This document shows positions 1 to 7,340 of a stretch of 64,000 bases of DNA, piece by piece (the first letter of the stretch is position 1; each line of letters opens with the position of its first letter). The position numbers and the translations under genes were made by a program. The notes beneath the pieces were generated by a model, which did not search any database, was not told the DNA's origin, and saw only the letters and a program-made list of their open reading frames with translations. The stretch is from JACVRW01 sp963819115. GTDB taxonomy: Bacteria > Actinomycetota > Thermoleophilia > Solirubrobacterales > Thermoleophilaceae. The stretch lies in the NCBI GenBank assembly GCA_963819115.1, contig CAWFUR010000011.1, positions 682,001 through 746,000 on the forward strand, written 5' to 3'.

Positions 1-689
1 TAGAGGAGCCATGCGCCGGACGGCAGCCGCTCGATCGCCCCGCTCAGCCGCAGCTCCGTCACCGCGCTGCTGACCGAGGGCCGGGCTGCTCCGACCTGAC
101 TCGCGAGTACCTCGTGAGTCACTCCGGGGAGATCGACCACCGTCCCCTCAGATGTCACCCGGCCCCAGCGGTCGGCCAGATGGTGGAGGGTCAGGAGCAC
201 GCGCTCGGCCACGCCCACGCGCCCGCAGGTGGCCAGCGTGTACGCGAGCGACTGCGCGCGATCGACGAGACGGGCGGCTGCCGCGGCGGTCACCTCCGGC
301 CAGGGGGCCATCCGGAGCAGGAAGCGCCTGTTCAGAAGAGCCAGCCTGGCGGGGGAGAGCACCTCGAACTCGATCGTCGGTGGATATGACGCGCTGAGCT
401 CCCGTTCGCGCTGCCAGGGCCGGAGCAGATCGCCCTGCCCGAGGAGCTCGGTCCATGTCCGCCCGCGTACAACCACGCGGCGCGCGATCAACCCGTCGAG
501 GACCAGCAGGCCAAGCCAGCCCGCCGGGCGGCTGGGCTCGGGAGGCGCCCAGCCCCCGGCAGGCAATTCGAGCACGGCCGCCACGCTGCTGGGCAGGGCG
601 AGGGCGGCGCTCTCCGGGTTGAGTTGCTCCCCGAGGCCCGGGTCCTCGCGCAGCACGAGGGTGCTCGACGGGGTGGGCGCGCGGGCCAT
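1..689 (-). CDS. Crp/Fnr-like transcriptional regulator (partial, 3' end off window)
   Basis: The reverse strand from an ATG at 689 reads open to the window edge with no stop, so the C-terminus is missing. The product (at least 229 residues) starts MARAPTPSSTLVL. The N-terminal half resembles a cyclic-nucleotide-binding-like beta domain (LVLDGLIARRVVV, ELLGQGDLLRPW) and the C-terminal part is a Crp-type winged helix (VTHEVLASQVGAARPSVSSA, then a wing GAIERLPSGAWLL). It is clearly paralogous to the regulator at 1325-2143: both share the pattern APWP..TA, then RAQ.LA, then HLAD..GRV, then ARPSVS. The ligand is unknown, and I cannot see the glycine and arginine pattern of a true cAMP pocket. It lies divergent to the pilin-like gene at 859, which it might control (inference). 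Confidence 0.85.
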   Translation of the reverse strand, partial: MARAPTPSSTLVLREDPGLGEQLNPESAALALPSSVAAVLELPAGGWAPPEPSRPAGWLGLLVLDGLIARRVVVRGRTWTELLGQGDLLRPWQRERELSASYPPTIEFEVLSPARLALLNRRFLLRMAPWPEVTAAAAARLVDRAQSLAYTLATCGRVGVAERVLLTLHHLADRWGRVTSEGTVVDLPGVTHEVLASQVGAARPSVSSAVTELRLSGAIERLPSGAWLL

Positions 690-858
690 GTCTGGCTCGC
701 GACGGGTTGGGTGGAGGACGGGGGTGAGGGTGCTCTGGAACATCCACGCCAATCATCCCCGGGCCGGCGCTGCCCGGATATGGGGTGCGCAGTGCATCTG
801 GGTGGGGGAAACGGCCCCATTGCGCAGGATTCCGCGGGATCTGGCGGAAGACCAGCCA

Positions 859-1308
859 ATGCTCACAAGACTGTCGCTCCACGACGGCATGACCCTGGTC
901 GAGCTGATGGTGGTGATCCTGATCCTCGGCGTTCTCGCGGCGATCGCCCTCCCGAACCTGCTTGGCCAGAGCGCAAAGGCCAACGATGCCGACGCCCAGG
1001 TCCAGGCCAAGACCCTTCTGACGACCATGCGGATCTGTGGGATCGACCAGGGTGGTTCCTTCACAGAGCCCCAGGCGTGCAATCTGAAGCGGTTGCGTGA
1101 AATCGAGCCGAGCATCGCCAAGAGCGGAGTGAGCGCGAGCCCGGGCAAGCCCCTCGGCGGCTTCACGCTCAAGGCCACCTCCGGCTCCGGGACGAGCTTC
1201 ACCATCACCCGCTACGCCGACGGCACCCGCCAGCGCACCTGCAAGGTCAAGAGCCAGGGCTCGCCCGGGGGCTGCACCCTGACCAAGGGCAAGAACGGGG
1301 TCTGGTAG
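859..1308 (+). CDS. type IV pilin-like (prepilin) protein
   Basis: A 149-residue protein from ATG 859; upstream reading in the same frame is judged non-coding because it is antisense to the regulator at 1-689. The N-terminus has a class III prepilin signal: a short leader ending HDG, then MTLVELMVVILILGVLAAIA. The cleavage would follow Gly, Glu sits at mature position 5, and the hydrophobic helix follows. Mature position 1 is Met instead of the usual Phe. The C-terminal globular part carries cysteines (RICG, QACN, RTCKV, GGCTL) that could form disulfides. Family knowledge puts such proteins in type IV pili or type II-like pseudopili. No assembly ATPase or prepilin peptidase gene is visible nearby, so it may be an orphan minor pilin. 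Confidence 0.85.
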   Translation: MLTRLSLHDGMTLVELMVVILILGVLAAIALPNLLGQSAKANDADAQVQAKTLLTTMRICGIDQGGSFTEPQACNLKRLREIEPSIAKSGVSASPGKPLGGFTLKATSGSGTSFTITRYADGTRQRTCKVKSQGSPGGCTLTKGKNGVW

Positions 1309-1324
1309 CCGCCGTCGGGGATCG

Positions 1325-2143
1325 TCAGAGCCCGACGTGGACGCCGGCCGCCCTGTGGGCTCCGAGCGAACGTGCGTCCGGTGGCTCGCCGTGCAGCACG
1401 AAGCCGCCGCCCAGTCGTTTGGTGATGGCACCGCCGGTCTCGAGCGCCTTCAGGGCGGTGGAGACGGAGGGCCGGGTGGCCCCGGCGAGGCGCCCTATCA
1501 GCTGGTGAGTCAGCGGGATTGGCAGGATCACGCCGTCCCGGCCGACCCGGCCGAACGTGTCGGCCAGATGCCAGAGCAGCACGAGCACCCGGACCTCGAG
1601 CCCTCGGATGCCGGTTATGGCCAGCATCGACGCCAGTCCCTGGGCCCGCGCAACGGCCCGCGCCACAAGGACGGCGGTGATCTGAGGCCACGGAGCGGTC
1701 GCCGCTGCCAGACGACGATCGAGGAGCACCAGCGTGGACGGGGTGAGCGCGCTCCACTCGATCTCGGGTGCGAGTGACGCCGCGACCCCGGACTGGGGCC
1801 ATGGGTGGATCACCTCACCTGGGCCAAGCAGCTCGGCGCAGACCCGTCCTGCCAGTATCACCTCGCGGAGCAGCAGTCCGTCCACCACGAGGAAGCCGAG
1901 CACACCCTCCGTCCCTTGCGACATCTCCGGCCGGGGCCAGGCGCCCCGGTTGACGTCGATGACCTGCACGACGAGCTCGCGCCGAGCTTCGAGCAGCGCC
2001 TGCTCCTCGAGTCCATCGGCCAAGCCGGGATCCAGCTCGAGCAATCTCCCGGATCGTCCTTGGCGCTGCATCGCCCCGAGCAGCGGGTACCCGCCGGTCA
2101 GTCCGTGCAAACCCGGTCCCCGAGCGCCGTTCGTCCCGTTCAC
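1325..2143 (-). CDS. Crp/Fnr-like transcriptional regulator
   Basis: About 272 residues. N-terminal beta-rich sensor-like region (GVLGFLVVDGLLLREVILAG, ELLGPGEVIHPW) followed by a Crp-type helix-turn-helix (LTHQLIGRLAGATRPSVSTA) and a wing (GGAITKRLGGGFVLHG). It is a paralogue of the truncated regulator at 1-689. I chose GTG 2143 because it forms a GTGA overlap with the stop of the sigma factor gene (2140-2142) and has a GGGGA stretch about ten bases upstream. GTG 2152 and ATG 2071 are alternatives. The overlap implies translational coupling to the sigma factor, so both are probably made from one transcript. Ligand and targets are unknown. Confidence 0.8.
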   Translation of the reverse strand: MNGTNGARGPGLHGLTGGYPLLGAMQRQGRSGRLLELDPGLADGLEEQALLEARRELVVQVIDVNRGAWPRPEMSQGTEGVLGFLVVDGLLLREVILAGRVCAELLGPGEVIHPWPQSGVAASLAPEIEWSALTPSTLVLLDRRLAAATAPWPQITAVLVARAVARAQGLASMLAITGIRGLEVRVLVLLWHLADTFGRVGRDGVILPIPLTHQLIGRLAGATRPSVSTALKALETGGAITKRLGGGFVLHGEPPDARSLGAHRAAGVHVGL

Positions 2144-2949
2144 GCAGCACACGTCCCCGCCGTCATGAGCGCGAGTGCTCGGCGCAGGAGACGCGAGACC
2201 TGCATCTGAGAGAGCCCGACGCGCTCGCCGATCTCACGCTGCGTGAGGCCTTCGCCGAAACGCAGCCCGATCATCTCCCGCTCGAGTGCCGTAAGGCCGC
2301 TCCACGCTTCGGCGATGGCCTGACGGGTGGCGGACAGCTCGTAACCGTCGTCCGTTGCGCCGATCAGCTCCACGAGCGGCACCGGCGGCCCTCCGGGGTC
2401 CGAGCCGGTCGCGTCGAGGGACGCGGCCCGGTACGCGGTCGTCGCCTCCGCGGCCTCGAGAACCCGCTCGGGGCTGCAGCCCACCTCGGCCGCGATCTCT
2501 CCCACGGTCGGCGAGCGCCCCAGCTCGGCGGAGAGGCTCTCCGTCGCAGTGGTCACCTTCAGCACGAGCTCCTTGAGGTCACGCGGCACGTGTACCGCCC
2601 ATCCCGTGTCGCGAAAGTGGCGCTTCAGCTCTCCCAGGATCGTCGGGACGGCAAAGCTGGTGAGCTTTACTCCACGGCCGGGCTCGAAGCGGTCGATCGC
2701 CTTCAGCAGCCCGAGACTCGCGACCTGGACGAGGTCCTCGACGGGCTCGTTCCGATGCGAGTAGCGAAGAGCTAGGTGCCGGACAAGTGGCATGAGCCGA
2801 TTCACCAGTTCGTCGCGCGCTCGAAGATCGCCGGTGCTGTGGTAGCGCGCAAGAAGCCGGCGTTCGACGAATGCGTCCGGCACGTTGGGCCTCCGAGCCG
2901 GGGGGGCGGGTCCGGCGCCGTCCGGGCGCGCCTTGAGGGTGACCGACAT
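2140..2949 (-). CDS. SigB/SigF/SigG-family RNA polymerase sigma factor
   Basis: 269 residues from ATG 2949, chosen over a longer in-frame start at 3087 because a perfect AGGAGG lies at 2959-2964, nine bases upstream. Sigma region 2 is clear (EDLVQVASLGLLKAIDRFEP, then KLTSFAVPTILGELKRHFRD). Region 3 has the GRSPTVGEIAAEVG pattern and region 4 a helix-turn-helix (LTQREIGERVGLSQMQVSRL). The order and length match the stress/sporulation-type group 3 sigma factors. No anti-sigma or anti-anti-sigma gene is adjacent. The downstream gene is a Crp-like regulator in coupled overlap. It lies divergent from the metabolic/respiratory operon at 3288, whose upstream region has a GTTT-N15-GGGCAA promoter-like match. 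Confidence 0.93.
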   Translation of the reverse strand: MSVTLKARPDGAGPAPPARRPNVPDAFVERRLLARYHSTGDLRARDELVNRLMPLVRHLALRYSHRNEPVEDLVQVASLGLLKAIDRFEPGRGVKLTSFAVPTILGELKRHFRDTGWAVHVPRDLKELVLKVTTATESLSAELGRSPTVGEIAAEVGCSPERVLEAAEATTAYRAASLDATGSDPGGPPVPLVELIGATDDGYELSATRQAIAEAWSGLTALEREMIGLRFGEGLTQREIGERVGLSQMQVSRLLRRALALMTAGTCAA

Positions 2950-3287
2950 CGAAACGAACCTCCTCGTGGGTTGAAGATGCTCGCGGTCCGTCTGGCAGCC
3001 AGGGCTCTGACCGGTGGGCGTCCCGTGGGGGCCTGCACCAGGTCGCCGCCCCACGGGTTGGCCCCTGAAGCGACTTCCCTGGCGCAAGTCTGGCCGTACT
3101 GATTTCGAAGCCCCCCGGAGCTGTCAGGAATCTGACCGCTGGCTGTGAACGCGGAACGTCGACGGGGTCTGTCAGCCAGCCGACGTCGAGAAGGGCAGCG
3201 TGTTTCCGGCATTGACGGCGGGGCAACCACAGGCAAGGTCCAGCACATTCGCCAAGCAGGTGACTGACCCGATCAAGAGGAGCACCG
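2950..3287. other. divergent intergenic region, sigma factor / respiratory operon
   Basis: About 340 bases without a convincing gene between divergent starts at 2949 and 3288. It holds the strong ribosome binding site of the sigma gene (2959-2964), a GTTT-N15-GGGCAA promoter-like sequence on the plus strand (3202-3226), and a GAGGAG ribosome binding site before 3288. I saw no riboswitch or strong terminator hairpin. Reading frames crossing it are short and not protein-like. Confidence 0.6.
3202..3226 (+). promoter_or_regulatory. candidate SigB/SigF-type promoter for the 3288-16107 operon
   Basis: GTTT at 3202-3205 and GGGCAA at 3221-3226, 15 bases apart, resemble the actinobacterial SigB/SigF consensus GTTT...GGGTA. 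It would give a 5' leader of about 55 bases before ATG 3288. The match is imperfect and short, so chance is possible. The presence of a SigB/SigF-family gene immediately divergent makes it worth testing. Confidence 0.3.
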
Positions 3288-5069
3288 ATGTCCCAGACCG
3301 TCGCGTCCTACATGCTCTCCCGCCTCCGCGAATGGGGCGTGAAGCAGGTCTTCGGCTACCCGGGCGACGGCATCAACGGGCTGATGGGGGCGTGGCATGA
3401 GCACGAGCACGATCTCGAGTTCATTCAATGCCGTCACGAGGAGATAGCCGCGTTCGCGGCCACGGCTTACGCGAAGGTCTCGGGCGACGTCGGGGTGTGC
3501 ATGGCCACGTCCGGTCCAGGTGCCATCCACCTCCTGAACGGGCTCTACGACGCGAAGCTCGACCATCAGCCGGTGGTGGCCATCGTGGGTCAGCAGAAGC
3601 GCATGTCGCTGGGCGGTCACTTCCAGCAGGAGGTGGACCTCACGGCGCTGTTCAAGGACGTGGCTCACGAGTTCGTCCAGGTGTGCATGACCCCACAGCA
3701 GGCGCGGCAGTTGATCGACCGTGCCATCCGGATCGCCAAGGCGGAGCGCACCGTCACCTGCGTGATCGTGCCGAACGACATCCAGGAGGCGGCGTGGGAG
3801 GAGCCGGAGCGAGAGCACGGCGCGATGTTCACCTCGACCAGCTACAGCGAGCCGCGTGTGCTACCCCGCGGTGCGGACCTCCGCCGGGCTGCCGAGACGC
3901 TCAATGCCGGCTCGAAGGTGGCGATGCTGATCGGACAGGGTGCGAGGGACGCCACGGCCGAGGTGCTGGAGGTGGCCGATGTGCTCGGTGCCGGAATCGC
4001 GAAGGCGCTCAACGGCCGTGCGGTGGTGCCAGACGACCTCCCCTTCGTGACCGGATCGATCGGCCTGCTCGGCACGAAGCCGACGAACGAGATGATCGAG
4101 AGCTGCGACACCCTCCTGATGGTCGGCTCCAGCTTCCCGTATTCGGAGTGGCTGCCGGAGGAAGGGAAGGCGCGAGGTGTTCAGATCGACATCGACGGGC
4201 GGATGATCGGGATCCGCTATCCGATGGAGGTGAACCTGGTCGGGGATGCGGGCGAGACCCTTCGCGCGCTTCTGCCTCTGCTTCAGCGCAAGGAGAATCG
4301 CTCGTGGCGGGAGTCGATCGAGGCCGAGGTGGAGCGCTGGTGGACGATTCTCGACAAGCGCGCCCACGACAGCGCCGATCCGCTCAATCCGCAGCTGCTG
4401 TTCCACGAGCTGTCGGAGCGGCTGCCCGACGGCGCCATCCTCACCGCCGATTCCGGCTCCGCAACGAACTGGTGGGCCCGGCACCTGAAGCTCCGCAGTG
4501 GCATGAAGGCGGCGCTCTCCGGCACCCTGGCCACGATGGGCCCCGCGGTGCCGTACGCGCTGGGGGCGAAGTTCGCGTTTCCCGATCGACCCGTGATCGC
4601 CTGCCTCGGCGATGGCGCCATGCAGATGATCGGCGTGAACGCGCTGATTGACCTCGCCCGCTACAGCGATCGGTGGGCCAACCGGCAGACCGTAGTCCTG
4701 GTGCTGCACAACGACGACCTCAACCAGGTGACCTGGGAGCAGCGCGTGATGTCCGGCGATCCCCGTCTCGAGGTCTCGCAAGAGCTGCCCGACTTTCCGT
4801 ATGCCCGCTACGCGGAGCTGCTGGGCATCAAGGGCATCCGCATCGACGCGCCGGATCAGGTGGCGGACGCCTGGGACGAGGCCTTCGCCCACGGAGGCCC
4901 CGTCGTGATCGAGGCGATCACCGACCCCGAGGTGCCGCCGCTTCCGCCGCACATTCGCTTCGACCAAGCCGTGGGGCTGGCGAAGGCCATTCGCGGCGGC
5001 GATCCCGCGACCCCCCGGATCGTGAAGCAAGCGATCAAGGGCAAGGTGCACGAGTTCGTGACCCGCTGA
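3288..5069 (+). CDS. PoxB-like thiamine-pyrophosphate-dependent oxidase/dehydrogenase
   Basis: 593 residues; ATG preceded by GAGGAG six bases upstream. Three-domain TPP enzyme: the N-terminal PYR domain has the catalytic Glu in CRHEEIAAF (about residue 51), then a central FAD/nucleotide-type domain, then a C-terminal PP domain with the GDG motif (CLGDGAMQMIG, about residue 440) and the tail signature TDPEVPPLPPHI typical of pyruvate oxidase/pyruvate:quinone dehydrogenase. By family it would decarboxylate a 2-oxo acid oxidatively (pyruvate to acetate and CO2, passing electrons to quinone or oxygen). It lacks an obvious C-terminal membrane-binding helix as in E. coli PoxB. First gene of a tightly packed operon that ends with oxidase and bc-complex genes. 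The substrate could be another 2-oxo acid. Confidence 0.88.
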   Translation: MSQTVASYMLSRLREWGVKQVFGYPGDGINGLMGAWHEHEHDLEFIQCRHEEIAAFAATAYAKVSGDVGVCMATSGPGAIHLLNGLYDAKLDHQPVVAIVGQQKRMSLGGHFQQEVDLTALFKDVAHEFVQVCMTPQQARQLIDRAIRIAKAERTVTCVIVPNDIQEAAWEEPEREHGAMFTSTSYSEPRVLPRGADLRRAAETLNAGSKVAMLIGQGARDATAEVLEVADVLGAGIAKALNGRAVVPDDLPFVTGSIGLLGTKPTNEMIESCDTLLMVGSSFPYSEWLPEEGKARGVQIDIDGRMIGIRYPMEVNLVGDAGETLRALLPLLQRKENRSWRESIEAEVERWWTILDKRAHDSADPLNPQLLFHELSERLPDGAILTADSGSATNWWARHLKLRSGMKAALSGTLATMGPAVPYALGAKFAFPDRPVIACLGDGAMQMIGVNALIDLARYSDRWANRQTVVLVLHNDDLNQVTWEQRVMSGDPRLEVSQELPDFPYARYAELLGIKGIRIDAPDQVADAWDEAFAHGGPVVIEAITDPEVPPLPPHIRFDQAVGLAKAIRGGDPATPRIVKQAIKGKVHEFVTR

Positions 5070-6175
5070 TGGGAATGGCCACGGTGGGCAGCGATGTGAC
5101 CGTCCGGCGCCTCGAGGTATCCGCCTACACCGTCCCCACCGATTCGCCGGAGTCCGATGGGACGCTCGACTGGAGCTCAACGACGCTGGTGTTGGTGGAG
5201 GCTCACGGCGGTGAGGAGACCGGCCTCGGCTGGAGCTACGGATCCACGGCGGTGGGCACGCTGATCGAGTCGAAGCTCGCGGGCGTGGTTGGGGGCCTCG
5301 ACGCGATGGACCCGCAGGCCGCCTTCGCGGCGATGACGCGAGAGATCCGCAACGACGGCGAGACGGGGATCGCCTACATGGCGATCTCCGCGGTGGACGT
5401 GGCGCTGTGGGACCTGAAGGCCCGCCTGCTCGGAGTGTCGCTGTCGAGGCTCATCGGGCGCTATCTCGAACACACCCCGATCTACGGCAGCGGCGGGTTC
5501 ACGTCCTATTCGGATGACCAGCTGCGCGAGCAACTCGGGGGCTGGGTCGAGGAGGGAATCCCACGCGTGAAGATGAAGGTGGGGCGGGACCCCGGGCGCG
5601 ACCCGCACCGCGTCCGCGTGGCCCGCGAGGCGATCGGACCGGAGGCCGCGCTGTTCGTGGACGCCAACGGTGCGTACTCGCGCAAGCAGGCTCTCGAGCT
5701 GGCGCACGTGTTCCGCGAGGATGCGGGGGTGTCGTGGCTCGAGGAGCCGGTGAGCTCGGAGGACCTCGACGGGCTGCGGCTGGTGCGCGACCGCGCGCCC
5801 GCCGGCGTGACGGTGGCGGCGGGCGAATACGGCTTCGCGCTGCCCTACTTCAACGCCATGATCGATGTGGTGGACGTGCAGCAGGCCGACATGACGCGCT
5901 GTGGCGGCGTGACCGGCCTGTTGCGCGTGGACGCCGTCTGCCGCTCGCGGGCAATGCCGCTGTCGGGGCACTGCGCCCCCACCCTCCACGCCCACGCGCT
6001 GTGCGGCTGCGAGTGCGCCGTGCATCTCGAGTACTTCCACGACCACGCCCGCATCGAGGGGCTGCTGTTCGAGGGCGTCCCGCTACCCGAGGACGGGGAG
6101 CTGCGGCCGGACCCCCTCCGGCCCGGGCTCGGAGTCGAGCTGAAGCGCTTCGAGGCGCAGAGGTATGCCGTATGA
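5069..6175 (+). CDS. enolase-superfamily (mandelate racemase/muconate lactonizing-like) enzyme
   Basis: 368 residues, starting in a TGATG overlap with the upstream stop. It shows the MR/MLE fold signature: a KxK pair (VKMKVGRD), metal ligands in FVDANGAYSRK (Asp), WLEEPVSSEDLDG (Glu) and AAGEYGFALPYF (Glu), DMTRCGGVTG, and a C-terminal GHCAPTLHAHAL segment. Family members abstract a proton alpha to a carboxylate: sugar-acid dehydratases, racemases or cycloisomerases. Together with the TPP enzyme and the gluconate-dehydrogenase-like genes, an acid-sugar dehydratase role is a reasonable inference. The exact substrate cannot be read from the sequence. An ATG six bases downstream is a possible alternative start. 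Confidence 0.87.
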   Translation: MGMATVGSDVTVRRLEVSAYTVPTDSPESDGTLDWSSTTLVLVEAHGGEETGLGWSYGSTAVGTLIESKLAGVVGGLDAMDPQAAFAAMTREIRNDGETGIAYMAISAVDVALWDLKARLLGVSLSRLIGRYLEHTPIYGSGGFTSYSDDQLREQLGGWVEEGIPRVKMKVGRDPGRDPHRVRVAREAIGPEAALFVDANGAYSRKQALELAHVFREDAGVSWLEEPVSSEDLDGLRLVRDRAPAGVTVAAGEYGFALPYFNAMIDVVDVQQADMTRCGGVTGLLRVDAVCRSRAMPLSGHCAPTLHAHALCGCECAVHLEYFHDHARIEGLLFEGVPLPEDGELRPDPLRPGLGVELKRFEAQRYAV

Positions 6176-6609
6176 GCCGGCGCGCGGAACGGGTGCTCAG
6201 GAACCTTCGTCGTGGACGGGTGCAGAGGAGCCTGTCGGCGCTCACCGCGGCGAGTGCCCTTCCGCTCGCGTTCGAGGTCTACCTCGAGCATTACAGGGGG
6301 TCGTTCGGCGACAAGTGGGAGTGGGTGCCGGTGGCCCTCACCCCGCCGCTGGTGGCGGCGGGCCTCGGCGGCGTGTACTCGGAGCGGGTCGCGCGCACGG
6401 CGCTGCCGGTGACCGGTGGCCTGTTCGCCGCCTGTGGTCTCGTTGGGGCGGGCCTCCACCTGCGCGGCGTGCTGCGCAAGCCCGACGGGCTCGGCCGTCA
6501 GGCCGGCTTCTACAACCTGGTGATGGGACCGCCGCTGCTGGCCCCCGGATCGCTTGTGCTCGTCGGGGGAATGGGCATGCTGGCGCCGCTGCTGCAGAGA
6601 GAGAGATGA
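6172..6609 (+). CDS. small integral membrane protein
   Basis: 145 residues, ATGA overlap with the preceding gene. Arginine-rich N-terminus (MSRRAERVLRNLRRGRVQRS), then about four hydrophobic segments (LSALTAASALPLAFEVYL, VALTPPLVAAGLGGV, TGGLFAACGLVGAGLHL, LLAPGSLVLVGGMGMLAPLL). The start is fixed by the overlap. I do not recognise a named family. Its position just before the gluconate-2-dehydrogenase-subunit-3-like and GMC genes suggests a membrane anchor or quinone-interacting subunit for that dehydrogenase (inference). Confidence 0.8.
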   Translation: MSRRAERVLRNLRRGRVQRSLSALTAASALPLAFEVYLEHYRGSFGDKWEWVPVALTPPLVAAGLGGVYSERVARTALPVTGGLFAACGLVGAGLHLRGVLRKPDGLGRQAGFYNLVMGPPLLAPGSLVLVGGMGMLAPLLQRER

Positions 6610-7340
6610 GTGATTTTCGGCAGGCGGGCCACCTCCCCAACCTGCGCGAGGGTGGCGTGCCCGCGGACCCGAACGGCCTGCCGCGCCAGCGCCGCGGGAC
6701 CACTCCGCAGATGCACGGTCGCTTCCCCGACTACGACGTTCTGGAGAACGCCGCGCATTGGGACGACGCGACCCGTGAGGTGGTGCTGGCGCGCGTGCGC
6801 GAGCTGCCGCCGATCTGCTTCTTCGACGATGTGGAGGCCGCCGCCGTGGGGGCGTTCTGCGACTGCGTGCTGGCGCAGGACGCCGAGCCTCGGATACCCG
6901 TTCTGGCAATGGTGGACTCGAAGCTGCACCGAGGTGAGCGCGACGGCTTTCAGCACGCCGACATGCCCGATGACGGCGTGGTCTGGCGGATGGTGGCCAG
7001 GGGGCTCGACGATGTGGCTCGCCACGAGCACGGCGCTGCGTCGTTCGCCGCCGCGCCGCCCGGCGTTCAGCACTCGATCTGCGACAGCTTCTCCCGCGGG
7101 GACCTGCACGGCGGAGTGTGGGAGGAGATGCCCGTCGGCGAGGCATGGAGTGTCGTGATGCGCTACGCGCTGCAGGCCTTCTACTCACACCCCTGGTCGT
7201 GGAACGAGATCGGCTTCGGAGGCCCGGCCTACCCGCGTGGATACTCGCGCCTGGGTGTCGGGATGCGTGAGGAGTGGGAGGGCCAGGAGGAGTTCGAGGT
7301 GGACCCGGTGCCGGACACGAGGCAGCGGGGGCTGACATGA
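6606..7340 (+). CDS. gluconate 2-dehydrogenase subunit 3-like protein
   Basis: 244 residues, ATGA overlap on both sides. The middle (ICFFDDVEAAAVGAFCDCVL, followed by IPVLAMVDSKL) matches the helical pattern of the small subunit (subunit 3) that partners GMC-type gluconate or fructose dehydrogenases. The C-terminal WSWNEIGFGGPAYPRGYSRL is also typical. Classical members carry a Tat signal. Here the N-terminus (MSDFRQAGHLPNL) has no signal peptide, so the protein should be cytoplasmic. It is immediately followed by its expected flavoprotein partner. The third classical subunit, a multi-heme cytochrome c, is not a neighbour; heme c is instead present in ctaC and qcrC downstream. Confidence 0.8.
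   Translation: MSDFRQAGHLPNLREGGVPADPNGLPRQRRGTTPQMHGRFPDYDVLENAAHWDDATREVVLARVRELPPICFFDDVEAAAVGAFCDCVLAQDAEPRIPVLAMVDSKLHRGERDGFQHADMPDDGVVWRMVARGLDDVARHEHGAASFAAAPPGVQHSICDSFSRGDLHGGVWEEMPVGEAWSVVMRYALQAFYSHPWSWNEIGFGGPAYPRGYSRLGVGMREEWEGQEEFEVDPVPDTRQRGLT

Noticed and set aside
148..1431. 427-codon minus-strand frame across the pilin-like gene
   Set aside because: Low-complexity Arg/Pro/Ala-rich translation, antisense to the prepilin gene; the real minus-strand gene (1-689) is in another frame.
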